Source: CAXSEF01 sp964236535 (lineage in GTDB: Bacteria > Pseudomonadota > Alphaproteobacteria > Acetobacterales > Acetobacteraceae). Taken from it: 49,237 nt of DNA. The position numbers were made by a program, and so were the translations under genes. Shown here in pieces: positions 33,446 to 41,396 of this stretch (position 1 is its first letter; each line of letters starts with the position of its first letter). The notes beneath the pieces were generated by a model. The model did no database searches. It had not been told where the DNA came from and saw nothing but the letters and a program-made list of their open reading frames with translations. The stretch covers positions 1-49,237 of the forward strand of contig CAXSEF010000015.1 in assembly GCA_964236535.1 (NCBI GenBank), read 5' to 3'.

Positions 33446-34993
33446 TCATGTGGCCCACTTCAGCCAGCCGTATGCGAGGCCCGAGACCAGCTGGAACAGG
33501 CGGACCGCAACGCCGGGCTGCAGGGCGACCGTCGCGCGCCGCTGCCTTGGGCGTATCTCTGCCTGGATCAGCCTGAGCCCCAGGCGGCGCGCGTCCTCCG
33601 ACCCGCCCAGGCTGCTCGGGCTGATCGGCCCAGGGATGCGGATGACGATCTCCACCGGCTCTGCGGACGCCGGCAGCCGAAGCTCGATCCGGCGGACGCG
33701 CTGGCTGCGGAACGTGATCCGACGGGTGCCGCGCCCAGGCCGGGTCGAGATCTCGACGGTGCGGGCGCCAAGCCCGCGCGGGACGAAGGCCTGGCACGTC
33801 AAGGTTAGGTCAACGGCCTCGTCGCCTGCGTCCACCAGCAGCGTTGCACGCTCCCCGACGCTCCAGGTACCCGCGGGCTCGGGAGCGGACCAGCCGCTGG
33901 TGAGCAGCCTCCGGCCATCGCCGGTCGCACAGAACGACGCCGACCGGCCCGGTGAGACCCGGCGGTCCTCCATGCGCGGGACCGCGGCGAAGCCCCAGCT
34001 TTCCTGGAGCGTGCGGCGCAGCTCGCCGGCGAGCGGCGGCCGCGCCATGCGGGTCGGCGCCCTGCCGCCGTCGAGGGTCTGCCAGAATGCGGGATGCAGC
34101 GCCTCCAGCCCGATACGGTAGCCTCGCCTCGAGACCTGATCCGGCGTGATCAGGCAGGTGGCGGGCTTGCCGAGCAGGCGCGCCTCCTGGGCCACCCCGG
34201 ACGACAGCGTGACGACCTGTCGCACCAGAGGCGAGCAGAGCAGCGCATAGACGTTGTCGTTGACGATCCTGGCGTCAGGAAACGCGTCGTGCAGCGTCCG
34301 GATGTCCTGGTGCAGCCCGCCGTGCGGATGCGGCTTGAGCAGCAGCGGACCGCCGTGCACGAGCGCCCTGATCCGGTCGACCAGCGGCTCGACCCGCGCC
34401 AGAGCGCCGTGATGCACGAGGCTCGTATCCACGTCGGTCTGCCCGATGAACAGCGTGGCCGGGCGCTCGCCGGCGTCGGCGGGCAGCGCGCGCGCCACGT
34501 TGGAGCGCAGGAGCGCCACGTGCGGCACCAGCTCCTCTGCCGTGATCTCGTGGGCCGCCAGCGTCCGCTCGAACCCGGCGTCGCTGCTCCGCACGCGCAG
34601 GAACAGGTCGGGTGCGAAGCGGATCGGGTCGATGCCGACGTCGAGGAAGGGCGTGCCGCCGGCGTCGAGGAACCGCGTCTGGTTGGGCGAGAGCTCGAAG
34701 CCGACGACAAGGTCGAACGTCCTCAGATCGGCGCACGCCTCGGCGACCCGGGGTTCCCACTCCGGGTTCGAGAACGAGGCCGACCATGCCGCGGCGCCGT
34801 CGCCGCCAGGCCGCCCCCGATCCGGCGCCCGGATGAAGCCGGCACCGCTCCCGAATGCGCCGAACCTGTGCACGTCATGCCCGAGATGGAGCAGGGCCGG
34901 CGACAGGATGGCGTGCAGCCAGCGGGCATTCGCATCGCCGTCGTCCGAGACCAGGCGCGACCGGATGAAGTCGTGGGTGAAGCAGATCTGCAC
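33446..34993 (-). CDS. Capsule-type glycosyltransferase with C-terminal jelly-roll-like module
   Basis: The GTG at 34993 gives 515 residues starting MQICFTHDFIRSRLVSDDGD. Residues about 1-330 resemble capsule polysaccharide transferases: GPLLLKPHPHGGLHQD (about 214-229) carries the KPHP motif and SSGVAQEARLLGKPATCL the conserved nucleotide-sugar-side S/T-x-E-A-x-x-L/x-G-K-P. The C-terminal part has LLTSGWSAPEPAGTWSVGER, a GWSxPExxGxWS motif found in sugar-linked jelly-roll modules (DUF7024-like), followed by beta strands. The combination suggests a transferase working on surface polysaccharide. A sulfotransferase remnant is next to it, hinting that a larger polysaccharide cluster was lost. 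The exact reaction is unknown. Confidence 0.6.
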   Translation of the reverse strand: MQICFTHDFIRSRLVSDDGDANARWLHAILSPALLHLGHDVHRFGAFGSGAGFIRAPDRGRPGGDGAAAWSASFSNPEWEPRVAEACADLRTFDLVVGFELSPNQTRFLDAGGTPFLDVGIDPIRFAPDLFLRVRSSDAGFERTLAAHEITAEELVPHVALLRSNVARALPADAGERPATLFIGQTDVDTSLVHHGALARVEPLVDRIRALVHGGPLLLKPHPHGGLHQDIRTLHDAFPDARIVNDNVYALLCSPLVRQVVTLSSGVAQEARLLGKPATCLITPDQVSRRGYRIGLEALHPAFWQTLDGGRAPTRMARPPLAGELRRTLQESWGFAAVPRMEDRRVSPGRSASFCATGDGRRLLTSGWSAPEPAGTWSVGERATLLVDAGDEAVDLTLTCQAFVPRGLGARTVEISTRPGRGTRRITFRSQRVRRIELRLPASAEPVEIVIRIPGPISPSSLGGSEDARRLGLRLIQAEIRPRQRRATVALQPGVAVRLFQLVSGLAYGWLKWAT

Positions 34994-35145
34994 GCCGAAC
35001 TCCGAACCAGGAAACTGGAATGCAGGAGATCGGCCGCGCTGGCTATGCGACTATGTTGCTCGATGTATCACCAGGCCGTCCACTTGCCGGATGACCAAGG
35101 GTTTCAGCGACGCGACATGTTACCCATCATCACAATCCCGGGCCT

Positions 35146-36489
35146 TCAGGCCGCCTCGAACAGGTCCTGCGCCAGGGTGCGACCCTCGGCCACGCCCCCT
35201 GGGCAGGCGAACAGGCCGCCGCCGACATGGGTCACGAACTGGTTCAGCATGTCGAACTTCGACATGCGGTCGAAAATCCTGATGAACCCCCGGGCCGGGT
35301 CGCGCTGGTAGCAGATGAACAGCAGCCCGGCGTCGAGCTCCAGGGCGTGGCGCCACGGGGGCCAGCGCTCGGCGACCATGCTCAAGCCGTTGTCGTAGGA
35401 ATAGGCGCGGCGCAGGATCTGCGCGCCGTCGTTGCTGGCCGGCACAGCCAGCCGGACGTGCGCGTTCTCGGCCACCACCGGGTTGCCGTCCTGGTCGCCG
35501 GCGTCGAGGTCGATCGCGGCGAACTCGTCCTCCGTCCCGTCGGGGCGGAGCGCGGAACCGAGCGGCGCGCCGGAGGCCTTGCGGCGGCCGACGGTCTGCT
35601 CCTGGAACGCGAGCTTCATGCGGTCCCAGTGCTCCAGCGCGATGCGGATCGGACGCGCCACCACGTAGCTGCCGCCGCGCATCCAGGCGCCGCCCTCCTC
35701 GCCCACCCAGACGTGCTCGGCGGTCGCCGCGGGATCGTCGACCGCGACGTTGCCGGTGCCGTCCTTGAAGCCCATCAGGTTGCGCGGGGTGGCCTTCGGC
35801 GCGCTGTTCGGCACGAAGCCCGACTGCACCCAGCGCAGCGTGGCAACGCCGTCGGCAAGGCGGGTCAGCTGGCGCACGGCATGCAGGTTCGCCTGCGGGT
35901 CGTCGCTGCAGGCCTGTACCGAGAGGTCGCCGCCGGTACGCTCCGGCACCAGCTGGTCGCCGACGAAGCGCGGCAGGTCGACGAACGCGGCCGGGCGGTG
36001 ACGGGCCAGGCCGAAGCGGTCGACGCCGTCGCGGCTGAACAGGCCGGGCCCGAACCCGAACGTCAGCGTCAGCCGGGCGGGCGGCAGGCCCAGCGTCTCG
36101 CCGGAATCGCCTGGTGCTGCATCCGCGTCGTCCGTGGCTCCGAGCGGAATACCCTGGGTGAGCCGGGCCGCGGCGTCGGTCCAGGCCCGCATCAGCGCCG
36201 CGACCTGTGCCGGCCCGGTGGCGACGACGTCGAAGGCCGCGAAACAGGTGTGCGCCTGGATGGGCGTGACGATGCCGTTCTGGTGGGCGCCATGGAAGGG
36301 CAGCGCGCGGCCGTCCGGCGGTGCGGTCTTGGTCAGCGGCGGCCGGTCCATCGCCGAGGCGGGGCCTGCGCCGGCCGCGGCGAGCGCGAACGCCGCGCCG
36401 AACAGGCCGCGTCGGGTGGCGCCCGGGCGGGCGCCGGACGGGGTCGTGCCGCCGGGATCAGCCCCGCCGGAGAACGGACAGCCGGTCAT
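35146..36489 (-). CDS. efeB: EfeB-type DyP peroxidase/deferrochelatase, Tat-exported
   Basis: The product has 447 residues. A twin-arginine signal (GATRRGLFGAAFALAAAGAG, about 23-42) would export the folded heme protein. The DyP motif GFKDGTGN with catalytic Asp243 is intact (240-247), the likely proximal heme His is in AENAHVRLA (His344), and ILRRAYSYD and GLLFICYQRDPARGF complete the A-type/EfeB signature. EfeB oxidises ferrous iron or releases iron from heme and supplies the EfeUO transporter. Its ATG overlaps the stop of the NHL gene by four bases (ATGA), so the two are translationally coupled. It is the last gene of the porin-NHL-efeB group, divergent from an FTR1 operon. Confidence 0.92.
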   Translation of the reverse strand: MTGCPFSGGADPGGTTPSGARPGATRRGLFGAAFALAAAGAGPASAMDRPPLTKTAPPDGRALPFHGAHQNGIVTPIQAHTCFAAFDVVATGPAQVAALMRAWTDAAARLTQGIPLGATDDADAAPGDSGETLGLPPARLTLTFGFGPGLFSRDGVDRFGLARHRPAAFVDLPRFVGDQLVPERTGGDLSVQACSDDPQANLHAVRQLTRLADGVATLRWVQSGFVPNSAPKATPRNLMGFKDGTGNVAVDDPAATAEHVWVGEEGGAWMRGGSYVVARPIRIALEHWDRMKLAFQEQTVGRRKASGAPLGSALRPDGTEDEFAAIDLDAGDQDGNPVVAENAHVRLAVPASNDGAQILRRAYSYDNGLSMVAERWPPWRHALELDAGLLFICYQRDPARGFIRIFDRMSKFDMLNQFVTHVGGGLFACPGGVAEGRTLAQDLFEAA

Positions 36490-37721
36490 CGACTGCCCCG
36501 CATCAGCGTGTTGACGTCATCCATCACGTAGTAGAACCCATGTGCGTCCGGGGTAAGGGCAATGCCGAACAGGTCGCCGTTGCCGGGCGGGGACTGCGCC
36601 TGGTCGTTGTTGATCCACTGCGCATAGACCTGCCTGCCCGCCGCAGGGTCGACCTCGACCAAGCGACCGTCCTTGCCGTTGCAGACCAGCAGGTGTCCCT
36701 CCGGCGACCACACCATGGCCAGCGGCCAGGACAGCAGGCCGCCCTGGGTCACCACGCGCCCGGTGCCGGCGCTGCCGGTCCGGGTGGGGGCGTCCGGGAT
36801 CGCGGTGATGACGTTGTCCAGCCCGTCGGTGACATACAGGGTATTGTCGGCCGCCAGCGCCAGGCCGGTCGGGCCGAGCAGGAAGTTGTCGCGGTCGGCG
36901 CGCGCGGCGAAGCCGTCGCCCACCACGGTCTGGCTGAGCAGCACCGGCGGCCTGCCATCCGGCACCTGCAGTTCGAGACGCAGCACCGTCGACTTGCGGA
37001 CCACCCCCGGCAGGCCGGTCGCGGGATCGAGAACGTCAGGACTGCGCAGGCCGAAGCCCGCCATGCTGATGAACAGGGTCGCGGTGGCGCCGTTGTCGAT
37101 CACGGCCATGTCGCCCCAGGGGTCGTTGATCGTGGCCCCCGACCACACCGCAACCAGCTTGCCATCGGAGTCGAGCACGAGAATGCAGCCTTCCCCCTTG
37201 GTCGCCGTGGTGCCGTCCTTGCTGGGGGTGCTGCCGACGATCACCCAGCCGGTCCTGAGCATGGTCATCGCCGTGGTCAGGCCGACGCCCCCCGGGCACT
37301 GCGCCAGGTTCTGCGGCAGCCGGGCGAACAGGTAGCTCTGCTGCGTCGACGGGCGATAGCCGACGATGGTGGTGCCGGTGCCCTGCAGGTTGGAAATGTT
37401 GTTGAAGTTGTCGACCAGCACGTCATCGCGGGCGACCTTGCCCGCGGAGACCGGGGCCACGATGACGGCGTAGGGGTTGAGGTCGCCGTTCTCGGTGACC
37501 GTCGAGGTCAGGGTGGTATGGCGGTGGACGGTCTCGAGGAAGCCCTTCGGAGCTTCGGCGCGCGCCGAAGCCGCAAGCCCTGTGGCAGCGAGTCCGGCAA
37601 GCGCCAGGCCCGTGGTGGCCAGCCTTGCGATCGCCGGCATGGACCGGCCCGGGCACAGGTGCGCCAGGAACCGTCCCGCCCGGCGTGGTCCTGCCGGGCG
37701 ATGTCTGGTGATGGTCGGCAT
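36486..37721 (-). CDS. Secreted NHL-type beta-propeller coupled to efeB
   Basis: The ATG at 37721 has GAGGA 5 bases upstream, giving 411 residues; an ATG at 37640 (MPAIARLATTGLALAG) would leave a more standard Sec signal ending ASARAEA. The mature part is a beta-propeller: LNPYAVIVAPVSAGKVARDD, FNNISNLQGTGTTIVGYRP, NFLLGPTGLALAADNTLYVT, LAMVWSPEGHLLVCNG, LFGIALTPDAHGFYYVMDD. NHL propellers bind proteins or small ligands in the periplasm. Location and ATGA overlap with efeB suggest that it works with the peroxidase or its substrate, which is inference. The protein begins 115 bases after the OprB-type porin gene on the same strand. Confidence 0.8.
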   Translation of the reverse strand: MPTITRHRPAGPRRAGRFLAHLCPGRSMPAIARLATTGLALAGLAATGLAASARAEAPKGFLETVHRHTTLTSTVTENGDLNPYAVIVAPVSAGKVARDDVLVDNFNNISNLQGTGTTIVGYRPSTQQSYLFARLPQNLAQCPGGVGLTTAMTMLRTGWVIVGSTPSKDGTTATKGEGCILVLDSDGKLVAVWSGATINDPWGDMAVIDNGATATLFISMAGFGLRSPDVLDPATGLPGVVRKSTVLRLELQVPDGRPPVLLSQTVVGDGFAARADRDNFLLGPTGLALAADNTLYVTDGLDNVITAIPDAPTRTGSAGTGRVVTQGGLLSWPLAMVWSPEGHLLVCNGKDGRLVEVDPAAGRQVYAQWINNDQAQSPPGNGDLFGIALTPDAHGFYYVMDDVNTLMRGSR

Positions 37722-37836
37722 GGCAATCCTCGTCATGTCAGGGGCAAGATCGGGTCGGCAAGGCGCCTGGTCGAGCCCGGCGGCGTCCAGGGCTGGTCTG
37801 CGCCGGAGTGGTGGGCTGGCCGGCGGCCGGGGCGGG

Positions 37837-39306
37837 TCAGAACAGCACGTTGGTGCGCACGCCGAGCACCAGCTCGTTGCGGATGCGCTCGCTCGGCATG
37901 TCGCCGTTGGCGACGCTGCCGGCGGGCTTGAACACGTATTGGACATCCGGCTGGAGCTGCCACCAGGGATGGACCTGGTACTGGTAGGTCGCCTCGATGA
38001 AGGTCTCGCTGCTGCGGATCGGCGCGTAGTTCCCGGGGCTGACGGTCTGGTTGAAGGCGGCCGCGGCCCGGTCGTAGGCGGTGGCGCCGCTGCTGACATG
38101 GGCGTAGCCGGCGCCCAGGGCGAGCGTATCGTCGATCCGGCCGTGGATCGGACCGTGGTAGACAACGCCGCCGTTGGCGCTGAAATCCACCAGGTTGCGG
38201 TCGCCCTGCGGAGTGTCCATCACGCGGCCGAAAATGCTGATCGACTCGCTGGGGTTGCTGCTGCGGCGCCAGACCATCTGGTCAGCCACCGCGTAGATCG
38301 AGTAGTCGCCGTGGTGCTGCAGTGGATTGCCGCTGCTGTTCGGGTTGGCGAGCGATAGGCCCGAGGCGTCGATGCTCTGGTCGTTGAAGCGCTCGTTGTC
38401 GAACCAGCCGCCGAGCCGGTAGGTGTGGCCGAGCGGCGCGCTGTCGCCAGGGTATGCCATGCTGCCGAGCGCCGGATACGAGTACTGCAGTTCGGCGAAC
38501 ACCAGCGGCCCCTGGTTGAGCGGGAAGTTGGTGCCAGAAGCGTTCACCATCTGGGCGTCGCCGTTGTTGTTCGACGCCGGGCTGCCGCTGAACACGCCGA
38601 CCAGGACGGCGAGCGGGTTGACAGGGCGGTAGCGCAGCCGCACCGCCGGGGCGGCAAGCGGATAGGCCGGGCCGCCACCGGGCAGGTCGTAGGAGGGCAC
38701 CACCGGCCAGCCGAACATGGTATTCACGAAATAGGCGCCGTTCGGGTTGACGATGAATTCCTGATCGGCGCTCTGCTGGCCGACCTTGATGTCGAGGCGG
38801 TCCTCGTCGAGGAACTTCTGGTCGTACCAGAACTCCCACAGGCGGGTCGCGCGGTCCGCCTCGATGCCGCTCGCGGTCTGCAGGCTGAGCAGGTTGTCGG
38901 AGCTCAGGTTGCGGCCGTGGATCTGCAGCGCGCTGATGTTGACCAGGCCGCCGTAGAGGCCGAAGGCGCGCTGGGTGTCGAGCTGCAGCACCACCTGGGT
39001 CAGGCCGTCGTAGTCGGCGCCCTGACGCATGCCGCCGACCGGGTTGCCGAGCACTTCGCTGGTCTCCTGGATCGCCAGCGACACGCCGACCCTGCTCAGC
39101 GCGGTGCGCAGGCCGAACAGGTCGCCAAGCAGGAAGTTGGTGCGCTGCAGGCTGCCCAGGAAGCCGGAGAAGCCCGGCGCGGCGCCAGCGTTGTCCTGGT
39201 CGGAGCTGGCCGGCACCGACAGCGGCGGCGGCGACGCCAGAACGGGACCTGCCAGGGCGGTGCCGGCCACCACGAACGACAGCAGGCGGGATCCGGGGGG
39301 TCTCAC
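37837..39306 (-). CDS. OprB-type carbohydrate-selective porin family protein
   Basis: The chosen GTG at 39306 (VRPPGSRLLSFVVAGTALAG) gives 489 residues with a Sec signal ending VLASP; the start is uncertain because no good ribosome site is near, and the frame stays open for 39 more codons. The barrel has the OprB plan: LGDLFGLRTALSRVGVSLAI, YDGLTQVVLQLDTQRAFGL, LWEFWYDQKFLDEDRLDIKV, GQQSADQEF, and strands ending NELVLGVRTNVLF with a terminal Phe. OprB porins pass sugars, but relatives are also found beside iron and organic-acid genes. With Fur-like palindromes 74-116 bases upstream and efeB downstream, a role in iron-complex entry is possible. Confidence 0.82.
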   Translation of the reverse strand: MRPPGSRLLSFVVAGTALAGPVLASPPPLSVPASSDQDNAGAAPGFSGFLGSLQRTNFLLGDLFGLRTALSRVGVSLAIQETSEVLGNPVGGMRQGADYDGLTQVVLQLDTQRAFGLYGGLVNISALQIHGRNLSSDNLLSLQTASGIEADRATRLWEFWYDQKFLDEDRLDIKVGQQSADQEFIVNPNGAYFVNTMFGWPVVPSYDLPGGGPAYPLAAPAVRLRYRPVNPLAVLVGVFSGSPASNNNGDAQMVNASGTNFPLNQGPLVFAELQYSYPALGSMAYPGDSAPLGHTYRLGGWFDNERFNDQSIDASGLSLANPNSSGNPLQHHGDYSIYAVADQMVWRRSSNPSESISIFGRVMDTPQGDRNLVDFSANGGVVYHGPIHGRIDDTLALGAGYAHVSSGATAYDRAAAAFNQTVSPGNYAPIRSSETFIEATYQYQVHPWWQLQPDVQYVFKPAGSVANGDMPSERIRNELVLGVRTNVLF

Positions 39307-39379
39307 GATGCGAGGCAGGTGGCAGCAGTCATGACATTCTCCGGCAGAGTGCGGGCAGGCACCCAACCGGGTCTCTACA

Positions 39380-39394
39380 TGAGAGTGACTCGCA
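39380..39394 (-). promoter_or_regulatory. Fur-like 7-1-7 box upstream of the porin gene (site A)
   Basis: TGAGAGT-G-ACTCGCA: the two 7-base arms match as an inverted repeat at 6 of 7 positions, the same layout as Fur boxes (TGATAAT-n-ATTATCA) and close in sequence to the box at 40150. It is 74 bases upstream of the chosen porin start. Confidence 0.5.
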
Positions 39395-39407
39395 AACGCA
39401 ATACACT

Positions 39408-39422
39408 TGCGACGCATTCGCA
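39408..39422 (-). promoter_or_regulatory. Fur-like 7-1-7 box upstream of the porin gene (site B)
   Basis: TGCGACG-C-ATTCGCA pairs at 5 of 7 arm positions and shares ATTCGCA with the ideal partner of the box at 40150. It lies 28 bases from site A, a spacing that would put two dimers near the same DNA face after about 2.7 turns. Confidence 0.4.
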
Positions 39423-39447
39423 AATTGAGCGGGCGCGTCGTCGTTTG

Positions 39448-39497
39448 GAATACGGAACAGCCGCCATGCGCTAACGCATGGCGGCTGTTCCGTATTC
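39448..39497. other. Perfect 23-bp inverted repeat with 4-base loop
   Basis: GAATACGGAACAGCCGCC and on to ATGCG (39448-39470) is exactly complementary to 39475-39497, with the loop CTAA. On the minus strand it lies 57 bases after the stop of the four-helix membrane protein gene and before the porin promoter. Neither side has a T-run. It is far stronger than needed for a terminator stem and may be a Rho-independent-like barrier, a processing site or a relic of a short mobile element. Confidence 0.85.
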
Positions 39498-39553
39498 AGG
39501 CACAGGTTGGGTGCCGGCCGGGCACGCGAAGCAGCGCCCGGTCCGGCGGGGCG

Positions 39554-40075
39554 TCAGCGCAGCAGGAGTTTGGGCGGGCCTTCGCTGTCCAGGCACGCGA
39601 ACGCCATCGCCGCCGACCAGCAAAGCAGCGACACGGCGCCCGCGACTCGCGCCGACGCCGGCATCGACGCCTCGGCGGCCAGCGCCATCACGTAGCCCGA
39701 ACGATGGAACAACATGGCGTTGCCCAGGCCGACCCCGATCGCGAGAAGCTTCGGGGTCCAGTAGGCGTGGCTGCCGACGTGCACCGGGTCGTAGAGGAAC
39801 AGCGCCACCCCGGTCGACGCCGCGACCGCGAAGGTCACCCACAGCCACGGCAGCACGTGCTCTGCGAAGCCGCGTAGCGCTACCGTCCCGCGCCACCCCA
39901 TGAGCCTGAAATCCAGCAGTCCGATGCCGCCGAAGAAGGCACCTGTCGCCATGACGTGGGCGGCACGGATCAGATAGTGCCAGGGCTGCACGGCGAAGTG
40001 GTAGGGCCGCCAGTCGAGCGCGACCAGCGTCTGGATGGGGATGCGGATCGGGTCGAAGACGCTTGGATCGGCCAT
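39554..40075 (-). CDS. Four-helix inner-membrane protein beside FTR1 operon (DUF6644-like)
   Basis: The ATG at 40075 (MADPSVFDPIRIPIQTL) gives 173 residues. There are four hydrophobic segments: LIRAAHVMATGAFFGGIGLL, LPWLWVTFAVAASTGVALFL, LLAIGVGLGNAMLFHR and AGAVSLLCWSAAMAFACL. His residues at HYLIRAAH and near FHRSG could bind heme or metal, as in small cytochrome-like membrane proteins, but there is no firm motif. I recall similar proteins annotated DUF6644 or DUF2214-like, of unknown role. It is divergent from the cupredoxin-FTR1-P19 operon and shares the Fur-like box between them, so an iron-related function is likely by context. Confidence 0.7.
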   Translation of the reverse strand: MADPSVFDPIRIPIQTLVALDWRPYHFAVQPWHYLIRAAHVMATGAFFGGIGLLDFRLMGWRGTVALRGFAEHVLPWLWVTFAVAASTGVALFLYDPVHVGSHAYWTPKLLAIGVGLGNAMLFHRSGYVMALAAEASMPASARVAGAVSLLCWSAAMAFACLDSEGPPKLLLR

Positions 40076-40149
40076 GGAGCAGACTGTCCGTTGCAGACGG
40101 GGTGATGCAAAGCCGTCGGCCTGACACGACGTCGGGAGCGGCGTGTTAT

Positions 40150-40164
40150 TGCGAATGACTCGCA
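40150..40164. promoter_or_regulatory. Fur-like 7-1-7 box between divergent iron genes
   Basis: TGCGAAT-G-ACTCGCA is an inverted repeat with 6 of 7 arm positions matched around a central base, the Fur-box layout. It is 36 bases upstream of the cupredoxin ATG at 40200 and 75 bases upstream of the membrane-protein ATG at 40075, and could control both. Confidence 0.55.
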
Positions 40165-40199
40165 TTGACAAGCTGGTGTCGGCGTCCTAGGTGCGCTGC

Positions 40200-40559
40200 A
40201 TGACAAGCGCTCGCACCATCGGATTGTTCCTCGCGCTGGCATCCGCGGTCCTCGCCCCGGCCGCGTCAGGCCAGGCAGCCGAGCCGGTGCAGCTCGTGCT
40301 CAAGGACCACCATTTCTCGCCTGCGACGATCAGCGTGCCGAGCGACGAGCGGTTCCGCATCGAGATCGTCAACCAGGATGCCGAACCGGCCGAGTTCGAG
40401 AGCGGCGACCTGCGTGCAGAGAAGATCGTGGTGCCCGGCGGCAAGGTCGGCGTGTTCGCCGGCCCGCTCAAGCCGGGTACCTATACGTTCTACGACGACT
40501 ACCACCCCGACACCGCGAAGGGCACCCTGACTGCCGCCGCGCTGCAGGCGGGGAACTAG
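40200..40559 (+). CDS. Periplasmic EfeO/FtrB-type cupredoxin-domain protein
   Basis: The ATG at 40200 has AGGTG 7 bases upstream and gives 119 residues; a GTG three codons earlier is possible. A Sec signal (TIGLFLALASAVLAPAASGQAA) precedes a single cupredoxin domain: VQLVLKDHHFSPATISVPSD, RFRIEIVNQDAEPAEFES, LRAEKIVVPGG and LKPGTYTFYDDYHPDTAKG. The EFES...LRxEKxV block is typical of FtrB and of the EfeO N-terminal domain, which is thought to oxidise or hand over iron, probably with bound copper. It is the first gene of a three-gene operon, three bases before the FTR1 permease. The M75 imelysin domain of full EfeO is absent. Confidence 0.88.
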   Translation: MTSARTIGLFLALASAVLAPAASGQAAEPVQLVLKDHHFSPATISVPSDERFRIEIVNQDAEPAEFESGDLRAEKIVVPGGKVGVFAGPLKPGTYTFYDDYHPDTAKGTLTAAALQAGN

Positions 40560-40562
40560 ACC

Positions 40563-41396
40563 ATGCTGGCAAGCATGATCATCGTGTTCCGCGAGGTGTT
40601 CGAGGCCGGCCTCGTCGTTGGCATCATCCTCGCGGCAACCAAGGGGATTGCCGGGCGCGGGCTCTGGCTCGCAGGCGGCATCGCGGCAGGGGTGGCCGGC
40701 GCGGCCGTGCTCGCAGCATCGGCCGGCGCGCTTGAGGCAAGCCTCGCCGGGTCCGGGCAGGAGGTGTTCGACGCCTGCATCCTGATCGCCGCCGTGGTGA
40801 TGCTGAGCTGGCATCAGGTGTGGATGGCCAACCACGGTCGCCAGATCGCCGGCGAGATGAAGGCGATGGGGCGCGACGTGGCGCTCGGGCGGCGTTCGCT
40901 GTTCGCGATGGCGCTGGTCGTCGGCGTGGCCGTGCTGCGCGAGGGTGCCGAAGTGGTGCTGTTCCTCTACGGCATCGCCGCATCGGGCCATGACGGCTGG
41001 CCGGCGCTGATGCTGGGCGGCGCCATCGGCGTGGGCCTGGGCGCGCTGGTGTCGCTGCTGCTGTACCGTGGCCTGGTCGCAATTCCTGTGGCGCGGCTGT
41101 TCCTGGTCACCAGCTGGATGATCGCGCTGCTCGCGGCAGGCATGGCGGGGCAGGCCGCTGCCGTTCTCGCCGGCGCCGACCTGATCCCGGCCTGGGGCTA
41201 CCAGATCTGGGATACGTCCTGGCTGCTGTCCGACACCAGCATCCCGGGCCGCGCGATGCATGCCCTCGTCGGCTACTCCGATCGCCCGATGGGGGTACAG
41301 CTCGCCGCCTGGGCCGCTGTCCTCGTGACGCTGGTGGTCAGCGCCCGCCTGGTGCGCAACGCGCCGCGCCCGGTCGCCCAGCCTCGCATTTCATGA
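40563..41396 (+). CDS. FTR1-family high-affinity iron permease (FtrC/EfeU type)
   Basis: This 277-residue protein has seven hydrophobic segments and both iron-translocation motifs of the family: REVFE (10-14) in helix 1 and REGAE (126-130) in helix 4. FREVFEAGLVVGIILA and AVLREGAEVVLFLYGI are near-diagnostic. FTR1 proteins carry iron across the membrane after oxidation of Fe(II) by a partner; in yeast this is a multicopper oxidase, in bacteria a cupredoxin/P19 or EfeO/EfeB pair. Here the cupredoxin gene lies three bases upstream and the P19 gene overlaps the stop by four bases (ATGA). The operon thus resembles FtrABC. No polyferredoxin FtrD is present. Confidence 0.93.
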   Translation: MLASMIIVFREVFEAGLVVGIILAATKGIAGRGLWLAGGIAAGVAGAAVLAASAGALEASLAGSGQEVFDACILIAAVVMLSWHQVWMANHGRQIAGEMKAMGRDVALGRRSLFAMALVVGVAVLREGAEVVLFLYGIAASGHDGWPALMLGGAIGVGLGALVSLLLYRGLVAIPVARLFLVTSWMIALLAAGMAGQAAAVLAGADLIPAWGYQIWDTSWLLSDTSIPGRAMHALVGYSDRPMGVQLAAWAAVLVTLVVSARLVRNAPRPVAQPRIS

